A DNA stretch of 64,000 bases from Combretum micranthum (taxonomy: Eukaryota > Streptophyta > Magnoliopsida > Myrtales > Combretaceae): assembly GCA_024138025.1 (NCBI GenBank), contig JAMXBD010000013.1, forward strand, positions 1,736,001 to 1,800,000, in the 5' to 3' direction. How positions within the stretch are numbered: position 1 is the stretch's first letter; every line of letters starts with the position of its first letter. Position numbers and translations under genes: made by a program. The notes below the pieces were generated by a model. The model was not told the DNA's origin. It saw only the letters and a list, made by a program, of their open reading frames with translations, and made no database searches. Below are positions 48,151-58,751 of this stretch, piece after piece.

Positions 48151-50146
48151 CACTACAAGAAATTTTGGCTTTAGAGACAAAAAATTCTGTCTTTGAAAGT
48201 GAAAAATCTGTCTCTAAAGACTTTCAGAGACAAATTTTCCGTCGCAAATTTCTGTTTCAAAAATCATCGTCGCTAATTCTTTTAGAGACAGATTCATTTT
48301 CCGTCGCAAATTTGCTACGAAATTTCTGTCGCAAATTTGTCCCTGTTTTATAATTAGATATTTTTAAATATCCAATTAGTAAATATTAAATAAAATTATT
48401 CCGTTGCAAATCTGTCTCTGATTCTAAGACAAATTATTAAAGAAAATACACATTTACCTCTTATTTATTCTTCCCAGGAGGTCACCCATCATAGGATGCT
48501 ACATACTAAGCACACTTAACGTTGAAATTTTCACAAGCACTAAACCGATAAACTAATTCATATCTTCATGAGTAAAGTTCCACTACTGTTTATTTAAGAG
48601 ATATCACAATTTACAATATTATAATTATAAAACATTTTACATATCTTTTATAATTTATTTTTATTTTATAATTTCACTTTACCTATTTATTAAGGATTTT
48701 TCATTAATATTTTATTAAAATAATATATAATATTAATATATACAATGTTTACATTTTATAATAATTATCTTAAATTATATTATTATTATAAATGTATAAT
48801 ATTTTCAGTAGCATATTATATTTTTTTTTTCAAATATGATATTATTATTTAAAAATATTATATATTATGTAAATATAAATAATGTTATACATATAAATTT
48901 ATATATATTTAATGATATATATACAATTATACTTTTTACATTACTTATTTAGTATTTTATATTAACTTAATAAATTGCATATTTTTAATTAATGTTTTTA
49001 TTTTTTATTTCATTTTTGTTACACTTAATAAATTATAATATAATATAAACAATATAAAAATATATTTTTCATTAATATATTAATAAATAATATATAATAC
49101 CAATTTAAATATATTTAAATAATTATTATATATTATATATTTTATTACTTAATTATACTATATTTTTACATAGTATATTATTTTTTACCCAAATATGTTA
49201 TTATATTTTAAATAAAATATAGTATGTAAATATAAATGTAAGATATATATAATAAATTTTTTTTATATTAAAAAAACATATAAATAGTCATAATAATATA
49301 TAATAAAAAAATAAATAATATGAATATATATTTTTTATTAATATATTATTAAAATATAATATATTATTTATATATTTGTATATGTTTAAATATACTAAGT
49401 TTACATTTTATATTAATTATTTTATTTTACATATTTTATTATTGAAATATACTTTATTTTTAAGTAGTATTTTATGATATTACTTGTATATAACATATTA
49501 TATTATTGTTATACACTATTTTATTAAGTTGTATAATTTGATTTTTTATAAAGTTATTATGCAAAAGAATATATAATAAGATATAAATATAATATTTATA
49601 TTTTAAGTACTATTTTTAACTTATGCTTTATAATATATAAATATGTAATGTAATAATAAATATTATAAATAAAAAATATATAATTAGTTGTAAATAACAT
49701 ATGATTATGCATATTATAGTTATTATATAATAAAATTAATTTACAAATATAATATATGTCCTTATTATATAATGCACATTTATATATATTATATTAAATA
49801 TGTATAATTAAAACTAAATTTCAAACATAATTATTTATATATTCATATATGTAATAATTTAATTTAGAGACAAATTTGCAACAGAATTTAAAAAAAATAG
49901 AAATTGGCCCTAAAATAATTTATTTCCCTCTAAAATCAGAGACAAATTTGCAACGGAAAAATTTTCATCGCAAATCAATGTGTAATCTGTCGCAAATTCC
50001 GTCGCAAAAGCAAATAAAAATTAGAAGATTATTCATAATTTATGTCATCACAAATCCGTCGCAAATCTGTCTCTAATTCATTTTTTTAGAGACAGAAATT
50101 TTCCATCGCAAATTTTCTGTCTCTAAAGGCTAGTTTTCTAGTAGTG
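48151..50146. mobile_element. CACTA-type non-autonomous DNA transposon, 1,996 bp
   Basis: Ends CACTACAAGAAA and TTTCTAGTAGTG (reverse complement CACTACTAGAAA) are CACTA-type inverted repeats. Subterminal regions on both sides carry many copies of TTTAGAGACA and CCGTCGCAAATTT in both orientations, as CACTA elements do. The 1.3-kb centre is almost pure A/T and has no transposase. It interrupts a decayed Gypsy integrase. A clean 3-bp target duplication is not visible (ATC left, CTA right). Confidence 0.8.
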
Positions 50147-50430
50147 CTATCCTTCATATTCTTACCCATAGTAGCTCATAAAAGTTCTATTGATCACTTT
50201 AATTTGACTATTTGTTTAAAGATGACATGTTGTGTTAAAAAGTAACTTGGTTCCTTATCAGCAAGGTGTCTTCTAAAAATGGTCCAAGAACTAGACGCCA
50301 CAATAAAAAACTATTGTGCATGAAACACCATGAAGTCCATCAAATTCTTTCATGTAAAGGTTAGCAACAAATTCTAATAGCTTATATAGGGTCCAATACC
50401 ATGAAGAGAGTTTAAGTGTATGAATTTTCC
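50147..50430 (-). pseudogene. Gypsy integrase core remnant
   Basis: The minus strand reads MKEFDGLHGVSCTIVFYCGV, then LDHF and GTKLLFNTTCHL after breaks. This resembles the integrase core segment normally reading IVRLHGVP-SIVSDRD-RFTSRFW and LGT-L-FSTAFHPQTDGQ. Catalytic residues are lost. It continues at 47,700-48,150. Confidence 0.62.
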
Positions 50431-50985
50431 TTAAAAAAGTTAAGAGCAGATAGACTAGTTTAATGGTTATTCTTCTTTAACCATTAAAAAATATGGATTG
50501 GACACCTTTGACCCTTAACTTAATCCAAGAAGTCAAATTTAAATATTTTAATATAATTAATTTGCACTTTATAGCCACAAAACATTTATCCACTTAAATT
50601 GTACAATTCTTATAATTCTTCACTTCTTATTTAAGACTTTAACATTGCTATGGCAAGTCTTCCAATTTATTTTAACTTGTAATTGTAAGAATTGGCATGT
50701 TGTAATTTATATTATATGTTTTTTTTTAATAAACTCTAATAATGATGGACAATTTTTTTGGTTGCATTATCTTTAGCGCATAAGCATTCAAAAGTAGGAA
50801 ATTTGAATCAATTTTTATGGCTCCATTAAAGGGATCCATAATATAAATCTACTACAATATAGTATGATGGATTTTTGGTTGTCATATAATCAAAAAGTCA
50901 TTGGAGTGATATAATTGGACATTTTGCAAAGTTAAGTGGTTAAAACGAAAGGTTAGTGATTAGTATGGTATAAACTTAAAAATAC
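50431..50985. other. AT-rich intergenic stretch
   Basis: Nothing recognisable on either strand. Confidence 0.4.
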
Positions 50986-51085
50986 AATTTTTTTTTCTTT
51001 TTTTGCCATTACATAAGGGAAGAGGGAAATCAAATATGAGACCTCTCATATGAGAGATCAAGAAAGATGCCACTAGATGATAAGG
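50986..51085 (-). mobile_element. tRNA-derived SINE-like copy 1
   Basis: The minus strand reads ATCTAGTGGCATCTTTCTTG, ATCTCTCATATGAGAGGTCT, a pyrimidine-rich CCCTCTTCCC, and ends GGCAAAAAAAGAAAAAAAAA. The layout matches copy 2 at 52,499-52,602, which has clearer promoter boxes. No target duplication was found. Confidence 0.55.
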
Positions 51086-52491
51086 TCAATGACAAATAAA
51101 AGATCATTTTGAATTGGAAGTTCTCTAAATCATAAAAATGATTTTGATGGTGTGTGTATTTGTAAATTTGTATATTACGAGAAAGTAAGACAAAAGCAAT
51201 GGACTCATTTACTTTCTCCATAATTTCATTTAATCGATACTATGGACAATTCAACCCTTTACTGTGGTTGCGTATATCTAAGTACACACGACGTGAAGGT
51301 AACTTATGAGCAAATAAATAACTCCCTGGGTAAAATGAACAAAATCGACATCATGCAACTAATATGTCGATTTGATAGTGACCGGCTTGTCCAATGAAAC
51401 AAGATGATTTCAACAATAAGGTAATATACTAGGGGCTTCAGCGAAAAACGAGAATGAAGATCAATCCAACAAAAAGTTCTAGATTGCTACGTATGAGCTC
51501 TTACTCTTGCATCACCGACAATTCAAAATGCCATGCCAGCTAAGAGTCTAGCAAGATTACAAGTCAGACTTAATGAAAGATCATAAGCATACCCACAATT
51601 CTAATTTCCTATGGGTTAATTCCAGTACGTAAAGGTAAAGGAAGTGGATAGACGTGTTTGAAGAAATGTTCCTTTGAAATAAAATGAGAAAATTAGTCGC
51701 TCAAATTAAAAAAAAAAATCATAATATAACAAACATATGATTCAATTTGTCTAGACAATGGGATCTAGAGATATTGGATTTGAAAAGGGAAATAGGTTTC
51801 TTGAAGGATGGGATCTCTTTTTTCTTATTTTGTAAGATTTTCTAACAAAGGGATAAGTTTTGTTTTTCCCTCATAACATAGGTATTTAAAGTGTAAAATA
51901 TAAAAGTACTGGTACACATACCAAAAAGGTGTGAAAATAAATTTGATATATAGGAATATAAGGAAATTTGTATGGTTTTAGCCAATCATTTTAATAGGAG
52001 TGGTTGCACTGATTATTTAATACCTTAGTTCATACCAACAATGATAGTATTAATAAAATAGTAATATACAAATTATTATATTTATTTTAATGGTTAGATT
52101 ACTTATTTGACAATTTTCCATTAATGCAATGAGGACAAATAATAGTATTATGTGAGCATATCTATAAATGTAAAATTGTCCCACTAAATTCAACAACAAT
52201 ATTAATTTACACTCAAGTGTAAATCAATACAGCATCCAATTCTATGCATGGATTTTAATTTGACCAAGATGATTTAATTTAATTTAATTACTGCATAAAT
52301 GATTGATATTCAGAAGGAAATAAAAAATAAATTAAAAAAAATGAAGAAAGTCTTAATGGAAAAGGAAAATAGCTAAGAGAAGAAGTCTCCCTTGTTGGCA
52401 GCCTAAATACGATTGAAAAAATAAAATATAAAAAAGGAAGTTCGGCTTGAGTACAAAACCTTTAATTATTAGTCAAACAATTATCACACAG
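51086..52491. other. AT-rich intergenic stretch
   Basis: No gene or complete element recognised on either strand. Confidence 0.4.
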
Positions 52492-52498
52492 TGACATT

Positions 52499-52602
52499 AA
52501 TTTTTTTTTCTTTTTTTTGCAATTATAATGGAGGAAGGGAGGTTCGAATCTATGACTTCTCACATAAAAAATTAAAGAGATGCCATTGAACTATAATAGC
52601 AT
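52499..52602 (-). mobile_element. tRNA-derived SINE copy 2
   Basis: Flanked by TGACATT at 52492-52498 and 52603-52609. The minus strand has an A-box-like ATAGTTCAATGGCATC, then AGATTCGAACCTCC (a B-box match with GTTCGA-type core) about 45 bases later, a CT-rich stretch and an A-rich tail TTGCAAAAAAAAGAAAAAAA. This is the arrangement of a pol III-transcribed tRNA-derived SINE. Confidence 0.72.
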
Positions 52603-52609
52603 TGACATT

Positions 52610-53390
52610 TAGTAAGATAAAATTTGCACATAAATTATCAACCGTGACAATTTAATTAAAAACCATGCCTACAATAATACAGCGCAATTCTTTAGTTTTA
52701 TCTTCTTGCAGGGCAAAAATTATTAGATAAGAACAAAACAATTGAAAATAAAATATTATAGGCAACTTATTCAACTTCTAGACGAGCACCATTTTCGTGG
52801 AATTGCATAACGTAAGAAAATTCAACGTCTGGATAAATCGAGAAGCAAATACCATGCATATGGTCAGTGTGCTCGTCCATTTTCCTGAAAAGCTTCGGTG
52901 CATAACAAATGTTATTTTAAATTGGACGAATACCTTTAAATCTAGTAAAATTATATAAACTTTTAATTTTTATTTAAATAGGGGACACTTGAATCCTTAA
53001 AATCTAAATTTATTATTTAAAGTAAATTGCATAGAGATTCCCCATTTCAATCTCCTCAAAAATAGGTTTTAGTGGGTTTAGGTGCTTGACTTTTTGAAAG
53101 ATAAAAGTTTATATAATTTTAAAAGATTTTAGAAGATGTTCTCTTAATTGACTCTAAATGTTAGATAATGAGTAAATATAATTTTTTTTTTATAAATTAC
53201 AAATAATAATTATTTTAAAAACTATTTACCATCTCCTAAATTTATCAAAGTACAATTAGTTCAAGTGATATCCTAGTCAATATTTCTCCTCCATTTTCTA
53301 ATAAGCACACCAAGAGAAAAGTCAAGTTTCCCATACGTAATACGAACGGATGCATCGTGGTTGCTTCTATCTTTTGCCTGCTTCTCGTAC
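52610..53390. other. Upstream region of the intact BBE-like gene
   Basis: AT-rich with no recognisable element. The proximal 130 bp become GC-richer towards the TATA-like site at 53391. The family-F and long-inverted-repeat MITEs seen near the pseudogene are absent here. Confidence 0.45.
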
Positions 53391-53399
53391 TTTAAATAC
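53391..53399 (+). promoter_or_regulatory. TATA-like site of the intact BBE-like gene
   Basis: TTTAAATAC lies about 75 bp before the ATG at 53471. It is weaker than the TATAAATA of the pseudogene paralogue. Confidence 0.45.
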
Positions 53400-53470
53400 G
53401 ACCACTGGCCCCTTATACCTGCAGACAACGTAACTAAAAAGAGGGCAAAACCAAGAAAACAAACGTTACG

Positions 53471-55069
53471 ATGAACTCAGAAAAGTCCTCGTTTATGTCC
53501 TTATTCTTCTGCCTTCTTCTTTCGCTTCCATTGATGACATTATGTGATCAAACTCACCAAGATTTTCTTCAATGTCTTTCTCTCCGTTCAGAAAATTCTA
53601 GTTCAATAACAAAAGTGATATACACTCCTTCAAACACATCCTATACCTCTGTCTTAGACGTCTCCCTTCAAAACCTCAGATTCTTGAACGCTTCAAAACC
53701 TGCGGTCATCGTAACCCCACTGCAAGTTTCCCACATTCAGGCATCAGTGTACTGTTCCCAGAAATACGGATTGCAAACAAGAACACGCAGTGGTGGTCAT
53801 GACTACGAGGGTCTATCTTATGTCTCCGAAGTTCCCTTTGTCATTATTGACATGGTAAATCTTCGGTCTATTGATGTAGATGTTGAAAATAGGACTGCAT
53901 GGGTCCAATCAGGAGCACTTGTTGGAGAACTTTATTATAGAATTGCTGAGAAAAGCCAAACGCTCGGCTTTCCAGCCGCATCATGCCCTACAGTCGGTAT
54001 TGGTGGTCACTTGAGTGGTGGAGGATATGGCATGATGATGAGAAAATATGGCCTAGCAGCTGACCATATAATTGATGCCCAGTTGATTGATGTTAATGGC
54101 AGGCTGCTTGATAGAAAATCAATGGGCGAGGATCTATTTTGGGCCATTCGAGGTGGTGGTGGAGGCAGTTTTGGTATAGTTGTTTCTTGGAAAATTGAGT
54201 TAGTTGTTGTTCCCTCCACCGTCACGGTTTTTAGTCCACTTAGAATCTTGGAGCAGAATGCAACAGAACTCGTTTATAAGTGGCAACTAGTGGCAGCTGA
54301 TAAACTTCCTGAAGAATTATTCATCAGGATAGTCTTGCAAAGTTATAATGGACCGAGTGGAAATCGAACAATTCAGGCTGTCTTCAATTCTCTCTATCTT
54401 GGGGGTGTTGATGATCTTCTGAAAATTATGAATGAAAGCTTTCCCGAACTCAATTTAACACGAGATGATTGTACTGAAATGAGTTGGATCGAGTCCGTCC
54501 TCTCCTTTGCGGGGTTCTCTAATGAAACATCTTTAGAAATATTGTTGAATAGGACATCCAATACCAAGATCTACTTCAAAAACAAATCGGATTATGTTAA
54601 AAAGCCAATTCCTAAAGGCAGACTTGAGCAAATATGGGATTGGTTTTATGAGCAAGACGAAGGTGCTGCACAAATGATTTGGTGTCCTTATGGAGGGATT
54701 ATGAATGAGATTTCGGAGTCTGCAATTCCTTTTCCCCATAGAGCTGGATATTTATACTTAATCCAGTACATAACTTCATGGACCCAAGAAGGAGAGGAGA
54801 TCTCAGAGGCGCACATAAGTTGGATTCGGAGGTTTTATGCATATATGGCTCAATTTGTTTCCGCCTCTCCAAGGCAAGCATACATTAACTATAGGGATCT
54901 TGACATTGGAGTAAATGATATTGGAAACACGAGCTATACAAAGGCTAGCATATGGGGGAAAAAGTATTTTAAGAATAATTTTGATAGATTGGTACGTGTT
55001 AAAACAATGGTTGATCCAGGAAACTTCTTCAGACATGAACAAAGTATTCCATCGCTTTCCTCATGGTAG
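53471..55069 (+). CDS. Berberine-bridge-enzyme-like (BBE-like) FAD-linked oxidoreductase, 532 aa, intact
   Basis: Single-exon gene, normal for plant BBE-like enzymes (about 520-550 aa). A hydrophobic signal peptide (FFCLLLSLPLMTL, residues 12-24) predicts secretion to the wall or vacuole. Cys35 and Cys95 suit the conserved disulfide. The FAD-binding domain (about 76-250) has RSGGHDYEGLSYVS with His110 and SCPTVGIGGHLSGGGYG with Cys172, the pair that gives bicovalent [20 protein letters not shown] and GEDLFWAIRGGGGGSFGIV follow. The C-terminal BBE domain has YINYRDLDIG (Tyr474) and DPGNFFRHEQSIP. A dozen N-glycosylation sequons are present. In monolignol-type members a Lys-X-Gln sits before the Y-x-x-x-W segment. 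Here it is LIQ (Leu430, Gln432), so the substrate may differ. Known family substrates include alkaloids, monolignols, oligosaccharides and cannabinoid precursors. I do not assign one. Tandem paralogue of the pseudogene at 31000-43424. Confidence 0.95.
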   Translation: MNSEKSSFMSLFFCLLLSLPLMTLCDQTHQDFLQCLSLRSENSSSITKVIYTPSNTSYTSVLDVSLQNLRFLNASKPAVIVTPLQVSHIQASVYCSQKYGLQTRTRSGGHDYEGLSYVSEVPFVIIDMVNLRSIDVDVENRTAWVQSGALVGELYYRIAEKSQTLGFPAASCPTVGIGGHLSGGGYGMMMRKYGLAADHIIDAQLIDVNGRLLDRKSMGEDLFWAIRGGGGGSFGIVVSWKIELVVVPSTVTVFSPLRILEQNATELVYKWQLVAADKLPEELFIRIVLQSYNGPSGNRTIQAVFNSLYLGGVDDLLKIMNESFPELNLTRDDCTEMSWIESVLSFAGFSNETSLEILLNRTSNTKIYFKNKSDYVKKPIPKGRLEQIWDWFYEQDEGAAQMIWCPYGGIMNEISESAIPFPHRAGYLYLIQYITSWTQEGEEISEAHISWIRRFYAYMAQFVSASPRQAYINYRDLDIGVNDIGNTSYTKASIWGKKYFKNNFDRLVRVKTMVDPGNFFRHEQSIPSLSSW

Positions 55070-56399
55070 AAGAAAGCAATTTATTGATACGAGTTCCTAG
55101 GAGATAAATAAGTTGATGTTATGTTCATGGATGACATGATTTTGTTTTTATTAGTTTATTGTAATTGTTGTCATACAACACATATGCTTATATCTTTTAC
55201 AGTTGATCCCATTCACTTACCATATAGAATAAAGAGGGAATTTTATTGTAACTCAATAGAAAAGTTATATGTTATAATTGTTATTAGGTATCTATTACAT
55301 CATTTAGTGCTTTTTTTTGGCCAGCTATTAAATTATTTAGTTGATATGGAGAAAAAAAAAAAAAATTGAAGGGTTATGTTTGAATAAAATTAATTTGTAT
55401 TATGTCCTATGTTGGGCAAAATATTCATTACTTTATGACAGATAGACATAGTACGGTGGCAGTAGTATTACTGCATAATAGCAGGGCTTAAAATTATAGG
55501 AATAAATTTGATATTGAATATTAAATAATTAGAGTAGGAATTGTTATTTATTATTTTGCATAAAATTGGTATTGAGTTTTTAAAGTGCAACTAAGGGGAA
55601 AATGAAAGAATTATTCATCCCATGTGATGCAGTAAATTTGTATCTTTATTATAATTTGCAATATTATAAAATAATTATGCTCTTTGGTAGTGCTTCTTTT
55701 ATTTCCAAGTTTTTCAATTTTTCATTTTTTAGTAGATCGAGAAATTAAGGATGGAATTAAAGGTAACGTCCCCCAAATTTATCAATGGTGAGCAAAATCC
55801 TCCAATACCTATTAAATGCAGATCCTCCCAAATTTATTAATTGTGACAGGCCAAAGAATTGCGTTTGCGAACGTCAAAGCATGAGATGCAGCATAATTGA
55901 GGACTTCAAATTTTAAAATTATGTAGATACATCAGAAACAAGTGGTTGATGATGATAATGCTGAAGTGGAATTTAGTTAAAACTATATTTGGCATGATAG
56001 AATAAATTAGGAAGGAAGGAAAGCGGAGGAAATGAATAATTATAGAATTTGAATTGTTTATGTCTTTGGATAATGAAAAGGAGCAAAATGAATTGACCCT
56101 TAATTATTATATAAAACAAAATAAGATATAAGGGTCGATTAGTATTTAAAAAAGAAGGGTGCATAAGTAATTTTAATTTTTTTTCTTTTCCCTCCCTATT
56201 CTTTCTATTTTGGAGGGGATAAAAAATGATGGGACTAAAAAAAAAAAATTACATCCATTTTCCCTTCCGTGATCTTTTTCTTTCAAAACATACAAGGGAA
56301 TAAAATTTAATCATTCCCATTTTCTCTCCTTCCTAGTCATTTCTTCCTAGGTCCCCTATATTAGTGTATGAAGGTCATGTCCAATCACTCCATGATTTG
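55070..56399. other. 3' flank of the BBE-like gene and intergenic sequence
   Basis: AATAAA at about 55,227 could serve as a polyadenylation signal. At 55,975-56,345 there is GGAAGGAAGGAAAGCGGAGG on one side and CATTTTCTCTCCTTCC on the other around AT-rich text, suggesting a MITE of the GGAATGG type. Its ends are not fixed. No gene recognised. Confidence 0.45.
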
Positions 56400-57425
56400 A
56401 GCTATGTCTATATTCTAAGATAAGGTCTTTCATTTGTGAGAATGACCTAAGATCAATATAATCTTTCAAATCTTTTATAATATAGAACGCTTTTCATTAA
56501 TTGAAAATATATAATTTTTCCTAATCATGAAATTCACTAGCATGCAATATATTACTCGGGTCATGTTTTCACAAAGGCTAGTTGAAATTTAATGTAAGAT
56601 TCGACTATAGAAGCCTCACATTCTTTGAAGCTTTTTGATGAAGTGGAGATAATGATGAATGGATATCTACAGAATTGGGACAAAAACTCGTCTGTTACCA
56701 TTGGGTGCTCTAAAGACCTTAACTTGAAGGAAATGAGTAAACTTGAAGAAGTGAGCACCTTAGGTGCTGTGCTGAGTTGGTTTTTAGTCAAATTCCTTCG
56801 GACCTCAAAAGATCATTTTTAGCATTTTTAGCCGGTTTTATTTTTCTTATAACTTTTTATAGGAATGTCGGTTTTACACGCCATCTGTGGCATTAGTTTT
56901 GTCTTTTCATGTACTTTTTTTTAAGATCTTTTTATTTTTTGATAGCTTCAGTTCTATTTTTAGCAGCTTTTAAGCTAACCTATATATTGTATGCCCTAGG
57001 GTAAATAGACAGTTACTTATCATTTTTCAAATAAAAATTTAGAGCTGTCATTATTAGTTTCCCAAATTTTGAATTCATCATAGAATTTCGATTTTTAATG
57101 CCATTAGCCTATGTATTCCTAGAATCAATAGGCTTTTGAAGATCTCAAGTCGGTATTTGCGTGCGAATGAATAGTTTGTTATACATCCTAATTTACCGCT
57201 GTGTCAAATTGGTATGAGAGCTATGTTCACTATTTGTAACGGTGACACCCTATGGACAATTTAATCAACGTCATGCTGTAATGGATTAAATCTACGATCA
57301 TAATGATCTAGATCAAAGGATCAAGCAGATGATTTATGAGCGATTGGATGCAGTACTGGAACGTAAGTTGGCAGGGGTTGTTGATCGATTGACAAAAAGA
57401 ATGGGTGCATTGATGGGGAACTAAA
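56400..57425 (+). mobile_element. Gypsy 5' LTR end, primer site and gag start (fragment)
   Basis: ATTGGTATGAGAGCT at about 57,210 matches the tRNA-iMet primer site with one change and follows CTGTGTCA, a plausible LTR end. About 90 bp later the sequence reads IYDHNDLDQRIKQMIYERLD and KRMGALMG before a stop, resembling Gypsy gag starts and the IYDHDDL text of the nested element at 34.2 kb. Upstream sequence is probably the LTR, but its start was not found. The fragment ends at the Copia element beginning near 57,426. Confidence 0.6.
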
Positions 57426-58692
57426 GTGTTGAGCTTGTATATTCAATGTGGATTTTGATGAGGTAATATAATGTATAATTAACTATTTGATTACTATAAA
57501 CTGCACTTAATTAGTCAATTATATATGTGTATGTGGTGTGCCTTTATGAAGTTTATATAAGTTTTTAGTAAGAATAGTATCAGCTGAGAGCTAGACAATT
57601 TCAGGTGCGACAAACTCAAGACTAAATCTCGACAAGCCAAAAATGCAGAGGAATTTGTCTAAGGTCATGTTGAGGGGTTAACAAATCAATTAGTCAAGGC
57701 ATGAAAAAGTTAAGACCAAAGCTTGATGAGTTCAAGAAATGCACAACCTTGGTCAAGGGGATGGTCGAAGGCTCGACAAGTCCACTGGTCAGGGCATGAC
57801 AAGTTCAAGACTGAGACTCGACAAAGCTTAAAAATGCATAGTCTTGGTTGAGGGTCATGTCAAGAGCTCAATGTGTTAAAGCTTAGGGCACAACAGTTTG
57901 ATTTCTAAGGCTCGATGGAATAAAGACTTGTCAAGGACAAATTTGAGGCGCAACACTTTGAAGCGTGACGAGTCTTTAGGGTGCAATAGCTAAAATATTG
58001 GAGCCGATGTAGTAAGAAATAGCTGTTGAAGTGCATTTCCAATGGATTTCCATCTTTCATTAATGGAAATTTTTTGATGTAGTGAAATGCTTAGCAACAT
58101 AAAGATGCTGGCTCTAGCAGACATTTGAATTTTTGAAAGTTATATACACACACACACACACTCTATCTTTGGGAAATTGAAAAGGAGAGTTAAAAAAGTG
58201 CAAAAAGAGCTTTTATTTGCGATATAACAAATTATTTATTTTCTTTTCGTTTATTCATTAAATTTGCAATATTTGCAAAAAGAGAGAAAAAAATTATAAT
58301 GCTCTGTTCTTACACCTGTAATCTCTTAAAGAGCATATATAGAGAGAAAAGAAATATTTTATTTCTTGTGTGTTGTAGAGAATTGTAATTGCTTAGCCTG
58401 AGTGTACTTTTGTGATTAATAAAAGTAGTGGTGAAGTTCTTGATTGGAGGCATTGGTGGATCGTGGAGAGTAAGAAGTGTATTGAACTTTAAGTTATACC
58501 TGGACTAATTTTTTCTATCCCTATCTCTTTTATATTTCATATTGCATTTGTTATTATATTATTCACTGCAAATTAAGATTTTATTTAATCTGCCCATTAA
58601 AATAAATTGTTTAAATTTTCAGGGCAAATACTCAATTCAACCACCCTCGCCTCTCTTCCTTATGTATTTTATAGTGCATTTTTATGTTTTCA
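57426..58692 (+). repeat. Putative 5' LTR of a Copia element (about 1.27 kb)
   Basis: Starts TGTTGAGCTTGTATATTC and ends ATGTTTTCA, 2 bp before a primer site at 58695. It contains three imperfect 93-bp repeats near 57,607, 57,699 and 57,794 (GACAAGTTCAAGACTGAGAC-type) and a (CA)n run at 58,147-58,161. No 3' LTR copy is in the window, so the left boundary rests on the TG start and content change only. Confidence 0.6.
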
Positions 58693-58694
58693 TT

Positions 58695-58707
58695 TGGTCT
58701 CAGAGCC
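58695..58707 (+). other. Primer-binding site of the plus-strand Copia element
   Basis: TGGTCTCAGAGCC matches the tRNA-iMet site with one substitution. The gag ATG follows at 58752. Confidence 0.75.
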
Positions 58708-58751
58708 AGTCTCTATCACTTTAGTGCATAATCGCATAATAGAGTAAAGCT

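Noticed and set aside
57250..57425. Endogenous pararetrovirus-like origin for the gag-like and primer-site text
   Set aside because: The IYDHNDL-type start, LTR-like upstream sequence and similarity to the nested element at 34.2 kb fit a Gypsy retrotransposon. No movement-protein or coat-protein text was seen.
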